A stretch of 64,000 nt of DNA, taken from positions 186,001-250,000 of the forward strand of contig JBHIYN010000001.1 of assembly GCA_041984235.1 (NCBI GenBank). Direction: 5' to 3'. Made by a program: the position numbers and the translations under genes. This document shows, one piece after another, positions 42,687 to 51,953 of this stretch. Every line of letters starts with the position of its first letter. Position 1 is the first letter of the stretch. Source of the stretch: JBHIYN01 sp041984235. GTDB taxonomy: Bacteria > Pseudomonadota > Gammaproteobacteria > Ga0077536. The notes under the pieces are model-generated. The model ran no database searches and was not told the origin of the DNA. It was given only the letters and a program-made list of their open reading frames with translations.

Positions 42687-43841
42687 ATGGCGATCGCGTT
42701 CGACGAGATCAAGCGCCGTTTCGAGGCCGAGCAGGCCAATCCGATCACACCCATGACCGCGGCCGACATGCCGCCGACCTACGAGTCGATCACGCCGGAG
42801 TGGCTGACCGACGTGCTCGGCCGTGACGTACCCGGGGCCAGGGTGCTCTCGCACACGCTGGGACCGGTTGACGACGGTACCTCCAATCGCCGCCGCATCG
42901 CGGTCGAGTGGAACCAGGCCGGGCGGGACGCGGGCCTGGTCGGGAAGATCTTCTGCAAGGGCACGCAGAGCCTGGAGTCGCGATACATGCTGGGCATGAA
43001 CGAGGGCGTACAGGCCGAGGTCAACTTCTACAACGTGCTCTATCCCCAGGTCGGCGTGATCGCGCCGCCGCCGCTGTTCGCGCGCTACGATGCCGAGACC
43101 CTGAACTCGATCGTGATGCTGGAAGACCTCGCCGACCAGGTCGACTTCTGCACCATGCAGACCGATCTCTCCTTCGAGCACTGCCAGAGCCAGATGCGCC
43201 TGCTGGCGCAACTCCATAGCAAGTACTACGAGAGCCCGAAGCTCGAGAGCGAGCTCAACATGTTCTCGAAGTGGGAGACCTTCTTCCGCATCACCGCCTT
43301 CGACGCCGGCTTCGAGGACTCCTGCATTCGCGGCTTCACCCAGGCCGAGGCCGTGATCCCGCCGCGCCTGTTCGCGCGCGAGCCGGAAGTCTGGCCGGCC
43401 ACGCTGAAGTGCGTGGACCTGCACGAGAGCATGCCGCGCGGCATGACCCACAACGACGTGCACCTCAAGAACTGGTTCATCCGGCCGGACGGCGAGATGG
43501 GCATCAACGACTGGCAGAACTCCGCGCAGGGTAACGGCAGCCGCGATCTCGCCTACTGCATCTCGACCGCGGTGACGCCGGAGAAGCGCCGCGCCTGGGA
43601 GCGCGACCTGCTCACCTACTACATCGAGGAGTTCGCCGCGCGTGGCGGGCCCAGGCTCGATTTCGACGTCACCTTCACGCGTTACCGCCAGCAGCTCTTC
43701 GCCGCGCTGGCGTGGTGGTCGGGCACCCTGGGGCAGCCGCCGGACGCGCCCAAGATGCAGCCGCAGGAGACGTCGCTGGAGTTCATTCGCCGCACCTGCG
43801 TTGCCATCGACGATCTCGACGCGCTCGACAGCTTCGATTGA
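42687..43841 (+). CDS. Phosphotransferase family protein (APH/choline kinase-like)
   Basis: A 384-residue kinase-fold protein. The catalytic loop MTHNDVHLKNWF gives the HxDxxxxN pattern, and the metal-binding Asp is in GINDWQNS. The N-terminal lobe contains VGKIFCKGT, with the probable ATP Lys. The paralogue at 56727-57893 shares the ending ALAWWxGTLGQPPxAPxMQP. Such proteins often accompany acyl-CoA dehydrogenases in degraders; the phosphate acceptor is unknown. The ATG follows GGGGAG. Confidence 0.85.
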   Translation: MAIAFDEIKRRFEAEQANPITPMTAADMPPTYESITPEWLTDVLGRDVPGARVLSHTLGPVDDGTSNRRRIAVEWNQAGRDAGLVGKIFCKGTQSLESRYMLGMNEGVQAEVNFYNVLYPQVGVIAPPPLFARYDAETLNSIVMLEDLADQVDFCTMQTDLSFEHCQSQMRLLAQLHSKYYESPKLESELNMFSKWETFFRITAFDAGFEDSCIRGFTQAEAVIPPRLFAREPEVWPATLKCVDLHESMPRGMTHNDVHLKNWFIRPDGEMGINDWQNSAQGNGSRDLAYCISTAVTPEKRRAWERDLLTYYIEEFAARGGPRLDFDVTFTRYRQQLFAALAWWSGTLGQPPDAPKMQPQETSLEFIRRTCVAIDDLDALDSFD

Positions 43842-43903
43842 TGCGGTAGTCTTTTGCATGCCGTCTGCGACAGAGGTCGCGGGCATCATCGGGGAGGGAG
43901 AGC

Positions 43904-45751
43904 ATGCGACGCGCGAGCTGCCTGCCGGCCGTGACGCTGGCACTGTTTGGGACCGCCGTGGGCGCCGCGGACCGCGTCAGCGACGATGCACCGCAGAGCG
44001 CCGGCGGTGAATGGCCGAGCTACAACCGCTCGCTCGATGGCCAGCGCTATTCGCCGCTGACGCAGATCAACACCGGCAACGCCGGTGAGCTGGCCGAAAC
44101 CTGTCGCCTGCAGGTCGCCGAGCGCGGCTCCTTCCAGGCCGGGCTGGTGGTCATCGACGACGTCATGTACGCCACCACGCCGACCGATACCCTGGCGCTG
44201 GACGCGGCCACCTGCGAGGTCATCTGGCGCCACCGTTACCGGCGCGAGGTCGCCTCGCCATTCCCGGTCAACCGCGGCGTCGCGTTCTACGCCGGCCGCC
44301 TGTTCCGCGGCACCGACGACGGCCGCGTGATTGCGCTGGACGCGCGCACCGGTGCAGAGCTGTGGGTCAACGTGGTCGGCGACCCGGCCGAGGGCGAGCT
44401 GGTCACCGGCGCGCCGCTGGCGTGGAACGGCATCGTCGTGGTCGGCACTGCCGCTTCGGAGTTCGGGGTGCGCGGGCGGGTGATTGCCTACGACGCGCTC
44501 TCCGGCCACGAGATCTGGCGCTTCCACACCGTACCGGCGCCGGGCGAGGTCAACGCCGATACCTGGCGCAATACGGTGTGGAACGACATCGGCGGCGGCG
44601 GTGGCGGCACCTGGTCGCATTTCGCACTGGATCCGTCGACTGCCGAGCTGTTCATTCCGGTCGGCAACCCGATCCCGGATTTCGTGCCGGCCGAGCGCCT
44701 CGGCGACAACCTCTACACCAACTCGGTGCTGGTCCTGGACGCCCTCAGCGGTGCGCTGAAGTGGTGGTACCAGCTCGCGCCCAACGACGGGCTGGACCAC
44801 GACCTCGCCGCCGCGCCGGTGCTCTACCGCGACAGCAACGGCGAGCGCCGCATGGCCGCCGCGGGCAAGGACGGCTACGCGCACATCGTCGATCGCCGCA
44901 GCCATGCGCTGGTCGCGAAAACCGCGGTGACGACGGTCGACGAGCCGGTGCCGGTGCCGACACCCGAGGGCGTCAAGGGCTGCCCCGGGCCGGCCGGCGG
45001 GGTCGAGTGGAACGGGCCGGCCTACGATCCGAAGCTCAACCGCCTGTTCGTCGGCTCACTCGACTACTGCGCCATGTTCTACAGCCAGCCGGGCACGCAG
45101 CCCGAGGTCCCCGGCTACAACATGGGCGGTACCTGGAGCGGTATCGGCACCCCGCGCGGCTGGATCTACGCGCTGGACGCCGACAGCGGCGCGGTCGCCT
45201 GGCGCTACCACGCCGAGCATCCGGTGATCGCCGCACTGACGCCGACCGCGGGCGGCATCGTGATGAGCGGCGACAACGCGGGCAACTTCATGGTCTTCGA
45301 CGGCGCCGATGGCCGCGTTCTGAAGCACGTGGCGACCGGCGGCTCGCTCTCCGGCGGCGTCATTACCTACGAGGTGCGCGGGCGCCAGTACGTCGCGATG
45401 ACCTCCGGCAACATCTCGCGCTCGCTGTTCGGCGCGGTGGGCCGGCCCTCGATCGTGGTCATGAGCCTGAGCGACGCTGCGCTCGCACGCGAACGCAGCG
45501 GGGCGGGCGCGGCGAGTTCACGGGGCGCGGCGCTGTATGCCGCGACCTGTGCGGTCTGCCATGGCGCCGACGGTGACGACTGGAACCCGATCGATCTCAC
45601 GACCGTCAAGCGCCGCATGTCGTTCGACGAGCTGGTCGCCTTCATCAAGGAGCCGCGTGCGCCGATGCCGAAAACCTTCGCCGCGCCGCTGTCTGCGCAG
45701 GACGAGGAGGCAATCCGCGCGATCGCACGCTTCGTGCTGGAGTGGCAGTAG
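43904..45751 (+). CDS. PQQ-dependent dehydrogenase with C-terminal cytochrome c domain (quinohemoprotein)
   Basis: A 615-residue periplasmic protein. A signal peptide (MRRASCLPAVTLALFGTAVGAA) is followed by an eight-bladed PQQ propeller with W-motif blades (ALDAATCEVIWRHRY, ALDARTGAELWVNVV, ALDADSGAVAWRYHA). The C-terminal cytochrome c has haem motif CAVCH at 549-553 and a likely axial Met588. It oxidises an alcohol or aldehyde and passes electrons to cytochrome c. The Cys-Cys pair common in methanol dehydrogenases is not evident. PQQ synthesis genes are not in this window. Confidence 0.88.
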   Translation: MRRASCLPAVTLALFGTAVGAADRVSDDAPQSAGGEWPSYNRSLDGQRYSPLTQINTGNAGELAETCRLQVAERGSFQAGLVVIDDVMYATTPTDTLALDAATCEVIWRHRYRREVASPFPVNRGVAFYAGRLFRGTDDGRVIALDARTGAELWVNVVGDPAEGELVTGAPLAWNGIVVVGTAASEFGVRGRVIAYDALSGHEIWRFHTVPAPGEVNADTWRNTVWNDIGGGGGGTWSHFALDPSTAELFIPVGNPIPDFVPAERLGDNLYTNSVLVLDALSGALKWWYQLAPNDGLDHDLAAAPVLYRDSNGERRMAAAGKDGYAHIVDRRSHALVAKTAVTTVDEPVPVPTPEGVKGCPGPAGGVEWNGPAYDPKLNRLFVGSLDYCAMFYSQPGTQPEVPGYNMGGTWSGIGTPRGWIYALDADSGAVAWRYHAEHPVIAALTPTAGGIVMSGDNAGNFMVFDGADGRVLKHVATGGSLSGGVITYEVRGRQYVAMTSGNISRSLFGAVGRPSIVVMSLSDAALARERSGAGAASSRGAALYAATCAVCHGADGDDWNPIDLTTVKRRMSFDELVAFIKEPRAPMPKTFAAPLSAQDEEAIRAIARFVLEWQ

Positions 45752-45774
45752 GTCGCGCGGCGGTGCGGGGCGTC

Positions 45775-47688
45775 TCAGGCGCTCGCCAGCTGGCGCGCGA
45801 AGCGGCTCGTGGCCGGCTGCTGCTTGCCGTCACGGCACAGGGCGAGGAACTCGTCGAACGCCACCGGGCGTGACAGCAGGTAGCCCTGCACGCCGCCGCA
45901 GCCGCGCTCACGCAGGTAGTCGAGCTGTGCCTGGGTCTCCACGCCCTCGGCGACGACGTCCAGGCCGTAGTGGGCGGCCACTGCGAGCACGACGTCGGTG
46001 ATGGCGCGGTCGTCGCCGTCGCTGTTCGTCAGGTCCTCGATGAAGCTGCGGTCGATCTTGAGGCGATCCACCGGGTAGTTCATCAACTGGTTGAAGCCGG
46101 TGTACCCGGTACCGAAATCGTCGAGCGAGAGCCGTATGCCGAGGGCCTTGAGACGGTTCAGGGTCTCGATGCTGAGCGCGTCGAAGCCCGCCGAGCGGGT
46201 CTCGGTGATCTCGAGCTCGAGCAGCGTCGGCGCGACCGCATGGCGCGCGAGCAGCTCGCCCAGCACCTCGGGGAAATGCTTGTTGCGCAGGGCCTGTGCC
46301 GAAAGGTTGACGGCGACCAGCACGTCGAGGGCGGCCAGGGCGTCGCGCTCGCGGGCAATGGTCTCCAGGGCCAGCTCCAGCACGAACTGGTCGACGTCGC
46401 GGATCAGCGCGTGCTGCTCGGCGACCGGGATGTACTGGTCAGGGCCGAATTCGGCCAGCTCGGGCAGATCGCAGCGGAGCAGCGCCTCGGCGGCCGTGAT
46501 GCGCAGCGTTTGGCAATCGAAGATCGGCATGAACACCAGGTGGAACGCGCGTTCGGCCAGCGCCTTGCGCAGCCCGATCTCGATTTGCTTGCGGTCGCGT
46601 ACCGCCGCGGCCAGGTCGGCATCGAAGAACTGGCACTGGTTCTTGCCGAGCTGCTTGGCCGAGTACATCGCCTGGTCGGCGCGCGCGAGCAGCGTTTCGG
46701 CATCCTCGTCGGTCGCCGTCGTATACAGAATGCCGATGCTGACGCTGATGGTGAGCTCGGTCTGGTTCAGGTTGAACGGCGACGCGACGTGCTGAATGAT
46801 GCGCTGGGCGACGATCTCGGCGACCGCGGCGTCATCGAGCTCGAGCAGCGCGAGCGCGAACTCGTCACCCGCGAGGCGCCCGAAGTTGGCGCATTCGTGG
46901 GGATCGGGGATCTTCTCGCAGTCACGAATGCACGACAGTACGCGTCGGCTGAACTGGGACAGCAACTCGTCGCCGGTAGCGTGGCCGTAGGTGTCGTTGA
47001 TGCGTTTGAAGTCATCGACGTCGATGTAGAACAGGCACAGCGCGCGGGACGCCTCGCCCGCGCCACGCACGTTGCGGTTCATCCAGTCGATGAAGCCGCG
47101 CCGGTTCGAGACGCCGGTCAGGAAGTCTCGGTGGATGTCCTCGCGCAGCGCGTCCTTCTGGCGGTTGAGCGAGTAGGCGAAGGCGGCGGAGAACGCCGTC
47201 GACAGCAGCAGCGCAACGCCGAAGCGCGCCGCCATGGCCACGTCCACCACGTGGAGGGCGGCAGCGAGCGACGCGCCAATGGCTACCAGGCTGGCGGTGA
47301 CGGCCAGCCCGAAGCGCATCAGGAAGAGGAAGCTCGCGGTGAGCGGAAAGACCAGGATCAGCCCGCGGTAGCCAAAATGATAGCTGGTCAGGACCAGCTC
47401 CGCGGTGAGCAGGGCACAGAACAGCAGCTTGTGCACGCGGTTGTCCTGTCCGCGCAGAGCGCGCCGCCATGAGGCGACGATGACCACGCAGGCGAGCAGC
47501 GAGAACGTCGCCACCGCGGGGTTCTCGTAGAGCGCGTGGTAGACGCCGTAGGCACAGGCCGGGATCAGTGCCAGGCCGTGCACGATCGTGGTCTGCGTGC
47601 GCCCCGGCAGCCGGGCCGCGTCCCGGGCGCTCAGGGCCGGTTCTGCACTTCTTGCACGCGCCACCGCGGGTCCTCGGTTGTTGTTCAT
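45775..47688 (-). CDS. GGDEF-EAL domain membrane protein (c-di-GMP turnover)
   Basis: From ATG 47688 this gives about 637 residues; a GTG at 47718 would add ten. N-terminal hydrophobic helices (about residues 35-175) are followed by a GGDEF domain whose signature reads AGDEF, and an EAL domain with EALL, NLSAQ, EITET, DDFGTG, KIDRSFI and AEGVE all present. The EAL phosphodiesterase thus looks active; AGDEF may still be active or act as a GTP-binding module. It probably links a membrane signal to cyclic-di-GMP level. Convergent with the PQQ gene (23-base gap). Confidence 0.92.
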   Translation of the reverse strand: MNNNRGPAVARARSAEPALSARDAARLPGRTQTTIVHGLALIPACAYGVYHALYENPAVATFSLLACVVIVASWRRALRGQDNRVHKLLFCALLTAELVLTSYHFGYRGLILVFPLTASFLFLMRFGLAVTASLVAIGASLAAALHVVDVAMAARFGVALLLSTAFSAAFAYSLNRQKDALREDIHRDFLTGVSNRRGFIDWMNRNVRGAGEASRALCLFYIDVDDFKRINDTYGHATGDELLSQFSRRVLSCIRDCEKIPDPHECANFGRLAGDEFALALLELDDAAVAEIVAQRIIQHVASPFNLNQTELTISVSIGILYTTATDEDAETLLARADQAMYSAKQLGKNQCQFFDADLAAAVRDRKQIEIGLRKALAERAFHLVFMPIFDCQTLRITAAEALLRCDLPELAEFGPDQYIPVAEQHALIRDVDQFVLELALETIARERDALAALDVLVAVNLSAQALRNKHFPEVLGELLARHAVAPTLLELEITETRSAGFDALSIETLNRLKALGIRLSLDDFGTGYTGFNQLMNYPVDRLKIDRSFIEDLTNSDGDDRAITDVVLAVAAHYGLDVVAEGVETQAQLDYLRERGCGGVQGYLLSRPVAFDEFLALCRDGKQQPATSRFARQLASA

Positions 47689-47821
47689 TATCGTTTGTAA
47701 CGTGCTCGCGCCGCTCACCTACCCGTGCGGCGCCGGCGGCGTATCGTTACGTCCACGCCGGTGGTTAGCGGCCATCGGGCGCTTCGGCTTGAGCGCGGCG
47801 GGCGCCGGCGGCGGGGTCACC

Positions 47822-47847
47822 CGCGGCCACCCGAGCGGGTGGCCGCG
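47822..47847. promoter_or_regulatory. Perfect 12-base inverted repeat in a divergent intergenic region
   Basis: CGCGGCCACCCG (47822-47833) and CGGGTGGCCGCG (47836-47847) are exact complements two bases apart, between the divergent GGDEF-EAL and amidohydrolase genes. It may be an operator or a hairpin in the amidohydrolase leader. Confidence 0.4.
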
Positions 47848-47892
47848 TGAAGCAGTACACTGCGGGCAGTCGAAGGGGAGGAGCAGCGGCCG

Positions 47893-48894
47893 ATGGCCCT
47901 CGCAGTACGCCCGTCCTGGCTCGCCCGGGTCACTGAGCCCGTCATCGAGCCGGAGCGGCGCATCGTCGATCCGCACCACCATTTCTTCGTGCCCGGGGGC
48001 GCTTTCCCGGCCTATGACCTGGCCGATCTGTGGGCCGACACCGCGTCCCACAAGGTCGAGCAGACGGTCTACCTGCAATGCTGGGAGGGCTACCGCGCGG
48101 ACGGCCCCGAGGCGTTGCGTTGCGTCGGCGAGACCGAGTCGGTCGATGCCGTCGCCCGGCAGGCGGCGGCGAGTCCGGGCAGAACCCGGATCGGCGGCAT
48201 CATCGCGAGCTGTGAGCTCCGCCTGGGGGCGCGGGTGCGGCCGGTGCTGGAAGCGCACTGCGCGGCCAGTCCGTTGTTCCGCGGCATCCGCCAGGCGGTG
48301 GCATGGGATGCCGACGAGGCCGTGATGTCCATGCCCGGCTTCGCGGGGCCGGACGCCTACGACGATCCGGACTACCGCGCCGGGGTCGCCGTACTCGGCG
48401 AGATGGGGCTGGTACTGGATACCTATCACTATCATCACCAGCTGCCGTCGATGACCCGCATGGCGCGCGCGCTGCCCGAGGTGCAGTTCGTGCTCGACCA
48501 TCTCGGCACTCCGCTCGGGGTCGGACCGTACGCCGGTCGGCGCGACGAGATCTTCGCGCAATGGGCCAGCGACATGCGCGAGCTGGCGGGCTGCGCCAAT
48601 GTCGCGGTCAAGCTCGGCGGACTGGCGATGCCGTGGAACGGCTTTGGTTTCGACGAGCAGCCGGGTCCGCCGGACTCGGACGAGATCGTGCGGCGCCAGG
48701 CGCCTTACTACCACCACGCCATCGAGCTGTTCGGTCCCGAGCGCTGCATGTTCGAAAGCAACTTCCCGGTCGACAAGTGCGCACTGTCCTACACGGTGTT
48801 GTGGAACGCGTTCAAGAAGATGGCCGCCGGCTACAGCGAGACGGAGAAGGACATGCTGTTCCGCGCGACCGCGACGCGTATCTACCGCCTGTAG
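47893..48894 (+). CDS. Amidohydrolase family 2 protein (lactonase-like)
   Basis: A 333-residue TIM-barrel hydrolase. HxH is in RIVDPHHHFF, further ligand candidates are TYHYHHQ and VLDHLG, and the last-strand motif reads FESNFPVDK. The pattern resembles 2-pyrone-4,6-dicarboxylate lactonase and related lactonases, which open lactones. With a BVMO downstream, lactone hydrolysis is a reasonable role, though it is inferred. Confidence 0.83.
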   Translation: MALAVRPSWLARVTEPVIEPERRIVDPHHHFFVPGGAFPAYDLADLWADTASHKVEQTVYLQCWEGYRADGPEALRCVGETESVDAVARQAAASPGRTRIGGIIASCELRLGARVRPVLEAHCAASPLFRGIRQAVAWDADEAVMSMPGFAGPDAYDDPDYRAGVAVLGEMGLVLDTYHYHHQLPSMTRMARALPEVQFVLDHLGTPLGVGPYAGRRDEIFAQWASDMRELAGCANVAVKLGGLAMPWNGFGFDEQPGPPDSDEIVRRQAPYYHHAIELFGPERCMFESNFPVDKCALSYTVLWNAFKKMAAGYSETEKDMLFRATATRIYRL

Positions 48895-48982
48895 TCGCCG
48901 TTCGCCCGGCCGCTGCGGCTACAATGGGGCGCAAGGGCCGGGCGGCCGGGCGCCGGCGAATGCAGCGTGGCAAGGGCAGGGC

Positions 48983-49453
48983 ATGGCGGGATCGAAAGCG
49001 GGAGACAACGACGACGCCGAGTTTCGGCTCGGCTTCTACATCCACGATACTTCGCGCCTGCGTAAGCTGGTCTACGATTCCGCGTTTCGTCCCGCCGGGG
49101 TGACCCGGGCACAGGCCGCGGTGCTGTCCTACCTGTGGCGCGAGGACGGCATGAGCCAGTCCGAGCTCGCCGATCGGCTGGACCTCGGCAAGGTCGCGCT
49201 GGGTTCGCTGATCGACAAGCTCGAAGCGGCCGGCATGGTCGAGCGCATCGCCGATGCCGCCGATCGCCGCACCAAGCGCATCACCCTGACCGCGCGCGGG
49301 CGGCGTACCTTCGACACCCTGCGCGAGCTCGGCCGCGAAGCCAACGAGCAGGTCCTGGCCGGCCTCAGCGCGCGCGACATCGCGACCACGACGCGCACCC
49401 TGAAGCGCATGAAGGCCAACCTGCTCGGCATCCTGGGCGGCGACGAGGACTGA
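48983..49453 (+). CDS. MarR-family transcriptional regulator
   Basis: A 156-residue winged-helix regulator. TRAQAAVLSYLWREDGMSQSELADRLDLGKVALGSLIDKLEAAGMVERIADAADRRTKRITLTARG (described here by position, about residues 40-105) contains the recognition helix and the wing, with the conserved DxRxK core as DRRTKR. It probably senses an aromatic ligand. It could govern the neighbouring amidohydrolase or the shared dyads in this window; neither is shown. Confidence 0.9.
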   Translation: MAGSKAGDNDDAEFRLGFYIHDTSRLRKLVYDSAFRPAGVTRAQAAVLSYLWREDGMSQSELADRLDLGKVALGSLIDKLEAAGMVERIADAADRRTKRITLTARGRRTFDTLRELGREANEQVLAGLSARDIATTTRTLKRMKANLLGILGGDED

Positions 49454-49491
49454 GCACGCCGGCGCTGCGGCGCGCCGCGACGGGTGCAGCT

Positions 49492-50529
49492 TCAGTCGAG
49501 CCCGGCGAGGAAGTCGAGCAGCAGGCGGTTGGTGTCCTGGGCCCGCTCCTGCTGAATCCAGTGACCGCAGCCGGGCAGGACGGTGTGGCCGCGGAAGTCG
49601 GCCATGACCTCGTCGGCGCGCGCCAGCGCCTCGGCGCCCCACCAGGTGGCGACGTCGTACTCGGCGCCGATGAAGCAGGCCGGCGGCGCCAGCGGCGTTC
49701 CGGCGTAAGGCTCCAGCACCACCCAATCGGCCGGAAGATTGCGGTAATAGGACAGCGGGCCGTGAAAGCCGGACCGCTCGAAGGCCTCGACGTAGACCGC
49801 GAGATCGGCGGCGGAGAGCCACGGCGGCAGGGTCTCGGGCGTGGAGAAGCGCTCGCGCATCTTCGCGCCGTGCGGAATGCACAGCGCACTGCCGCGGATC
49901 AAGGTGATCGGATCGGCCGCGCCCAGATCGAAGCCGGCCGCGGACAGGCACTCACCGCTGACGCTGTAGACGAGGTCGCGGATCCAGCCGTGCAGATCGG
50001 CCTCGATCTCCTCGACGATCGCATCCAGCCCGCTCCAGTAGGTGTGGTAGAAATCCTGGCCGGGACCGGCGAGCTCGGCCTGGTAGGCCTCCAGCTCGTG
50101 CTCGCCGAAGGGGTTGCCGGGCACGCCGATGAGCGCCCTGCCGGCGAAGGGCACGCTCATGCCGACCACGCCGCGCACCGCGTGCGGATGCATCCACGCC
50201 GTGCTCCACACCACCGGCGCGCCCCAGTCGTGACCGACGATGACGGCCTGGCTCTCGCCGAGTGCCTCGATCACGCCGACGATGTCGGCAGCGAGATGGT
50301 CGATGCGGTAGGCCTGCGGGTCCCAGAACTTCGACGAGCGCCCGTAGCCGCGTTGCTCGATGGCCACGGCGCGGTAACCGGCGGCGGCCAGTGCGGGCAG
50401 CTGATGGCGCCAGGAGTAAGCCAGCTCGGGAAAGCCGTGCACCAGCAGGACCAGCGGCCCGCGGCCCTGCTCGACGGCGTAGATGCGGGTGCCGTCGATG
50501 TCGAGACGGTGTTCGATGACGTCGTTCAT
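49492..50529 (-). CDS. Alpha/beta hydrolase, epoxide hydrolase-like
   Basis: A 345-residue alpha/beta hydrolase with the epoxide hydrolase oxyanion motif HGFPE and nucleophile elbow GHDWGAP (Asp nucleophile). The catalytic His is in GCGHWIQQE. Soluble epoxide hydrolases use an Asp nucleophile and two lid Tyr residues; candidates are in DFYHTYW and LSYYRNL. It would open epoxides formed by P450s or oxygenases. It converges on the MarR gene (38-base gap). Confidence 0.88.
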   Translation of the reverse strand: MNDVIEHRLDIDGTRIYAVEQGRGPLVLLVHGFPELAYSWRHQLPALAAAGYRAVAIEQRGYGRSSKFWDPQAYRIDHLAADIVGVIEALGESQAVIVGHDWGAPVVWSTAWMHPHAVRGVVGMSVPFAGRALIGVPGNPFGEHELEAYQAELAGPGQDFYHTYWSGLDAIVEEIEADLHGWIRDLVYSVSGECLSAAGFDLGAADPITLIRGSALCIPHGAKMRERFSTPETLPPWLSAADLAVYVEAFERSGFHGPLSYYRNLPADWVVLEPYAGTPLAPPACFIGAEYDVATWWGAEALARADEVMADFRGHTVLPGCGHWIQQERAQDTNRLLLDFLAGLD

Positions 50530-50575
50530 GGACCTGCCCTGCTCCCCGGCCGCCGCTGCGCAGCGCATAGCTTAC

Positions 50576-50619
50576 CGCGCACACGCCGGCTGCGTGCGCG
50601 CGCAGCCGGCGTGTGCGCG
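50576..50619 (-). terminator. Long perfect GC hairpin
   Basis: Nineteen-base arms at 50576-50594 and 50601-50619 are exact complements around the 6-base loop TGCGCG. It lies 63 bases past the stop of the minus-strand LLM gene and before the epoxide hydrolase start. It would make a very stable RNA hairpin, but no T-run follows. Confidence 0.55.
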
Positions 50620-50681
50620 AATCCCCGAGGTAGCCGCGAGGGGCTGCGCGTCGCGCGACGCGGCGTCGGCGCGCGCCGTAC

Positions 50682-51785
50682 TCAGGCCGCCGCGGCGCGC
50701 TCCTTCGCCCAGCCGCGCAGCACCGGGATGCACTCGTCGTTGAACAGCTTCATCGAGCGCGAGGCGACGTCCAGCGGCGTGCCGCCGAAGCGGAACACGC
50801 TGAGGATGCCGTAGTCGCCCATGAGCTCGAAGCGCTCCTCGAAACGGCGCAGGATCTGGTCCGGCGTGCCCCAGATCTGCTGATCGACGTAGCCCTTGAT
50901 GACCTGGTCCTTGCCGACCTCGCGCATCGCGGCGGCCGCCTCGGCGTAGGTGTCGTAACCCTTGCTGGCCTTGAACTGCTCGCCCAGCATCTCGTAGTGG
51001 TCGAGCACCGAGATGCCGTAGTTGGCGACGTAGCGCTCGGCGTTCTCCTTCGCGCGCGCGGCGTCGGTGTCGCACACCATCATCTCGGTCATCAGCATGG
51101 GGCGTGCCTCGCGGCCGTGGAAACGGCGGAAGTGCGCCTTGTAGTCGTCGTACTCCTGGCGCATGACCTCGATCGGCTTGTAGTTGAACGCCATCACCTG
51201 CGCGCCCAGCCGCGCCGCCTGCTCGGCCGAGTCCGGGCTCATGGCGACCTGCGTGAAGCGCGTGTCGCGCCACTCGTTCGACAGCGGGGCGGGGCGCAGC
51301 GGTGCACTGGGGGTCTGGAAGTACTTGCCCTCGTGCTCCGGCCACACGCCGGTCTCCAGCGCTTCGAGGATCAGCGGCGCGGCCTCGTCGTAGCGCTCGC
51401 GCGACTCGTCCATGGAGATCCCGATCTGGTCGAACTCACGCTTGGCCAGCCCGCGGCCGAGACCGAGAATGAAGCGGCCGTCGGTGAGCTGGTCGAGCAT
51501 GGCGGCGCGCTCGGCGATGCGCAGCGGCTGGGTGTGCCAGGGCACGATGACGGCGCCGGTGGCGAGCCTGATGCGCTTGGTGCACGCGGCCAGGTGCGAC
51601 AGGTAGACGAAGTTGTCGGGACAGAAGGAGTAGTCCTCGAAGTGATGCTCGACGACCCAGATGTGGTCGTAGTCCATCTCGTCGGCCTGTATCGCAATCG
51701 CGATCTCGTCCTTGTAGACCTGGGTGTCGGTGACGTCGGCGGCGAAGCCGAAGCTCGGGTGAAGCTGGGCGATTCCGATTTCCAT
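50682..51785 (-). CDS. LLM class flavin-dependent oxidoreductase
   Basis: A 367-residue luciferase-like monooxygenase. It begins MEIGIAQLHPSFGF, with WVVEHHFEDYSFCPDNF, IRLATGAVIVPWHTQPLRIAERAAMLDQLTDGRFILGLGRG following. This is the flavin-pocket sequence of alkanal/LLM monooxygenases that work with a reduced flavin supplied by a partner reductase. Start ATG 51785 removes an unlikely leader. It is divergent from the MDR reductase, sharing a promoter region with a candidate operator. Confidence 0.9.
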   Translation of the reverse strand: MEIGIAQLHPSFGFAADVTDTQVYKDEIAIAIQADEMDYDHIWVVEHHFEDYSFCPDNFVYLSHLAACTKRIRLATGAVIVPWHTQPLRIAERAAMLDQLTDGRFILGLGRGLAKREFDQIGISMDESRERYDEAAPLILEALETGVWPEHEGKYFQTPSAPLRPAPLSNEWRDTRFTQVAMSPDSAEQAARLGAQVMAFNYKPIEVMRQEYDDYKAHFRRFHGREARPMLMTEMMVCDTDAARAKENAERYVANYGISVLDHYEMLGEQFKASKGYDTYAEAAAAMREVGKDQVIKGYVDQQIWGTPDQILRRFEERFELMGDYGILSVFRFGGTPLDVASRSMKLFNDECIPVLRGWAKERAAAA

Positions 51786-51853
51786 GCAGTTGACCTCCGC
51801 GGGATCTGGCGCCGATCGGGCGCCGGCACATATCGTAATAAAGCTTACTATGT

Positions 51854-51866
51854 GATAGCGTACTAT
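51854..51866. promoter_or_regulatory. Candidate operator GATAGCGTACTAT
   Basis: Identical over 13 bases to 42572-42584. It lies in the AT-rich divergent region between the LLM oxidoreductase (51785) and the MDR reductase (51954). A CTAT-GTG-ATAG dyad overlaps its left side. Confidence 0.5.
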
Positions 51867-51953
51867 GCCCGTGGCGCCCCGACAAGCTCGCCGTGCCCCG
51901 GCGGCGCGCGAGCAGACCGTGTGCCCCATCTTACCCGCAACCGGAGACCGCCC

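Noticed and set aside
45970..47472. Plus-strand open frame of 500 codons
   Set aside because: It is antisense to the GGDEF-EAL gene, whose catalytic motifs are intact.
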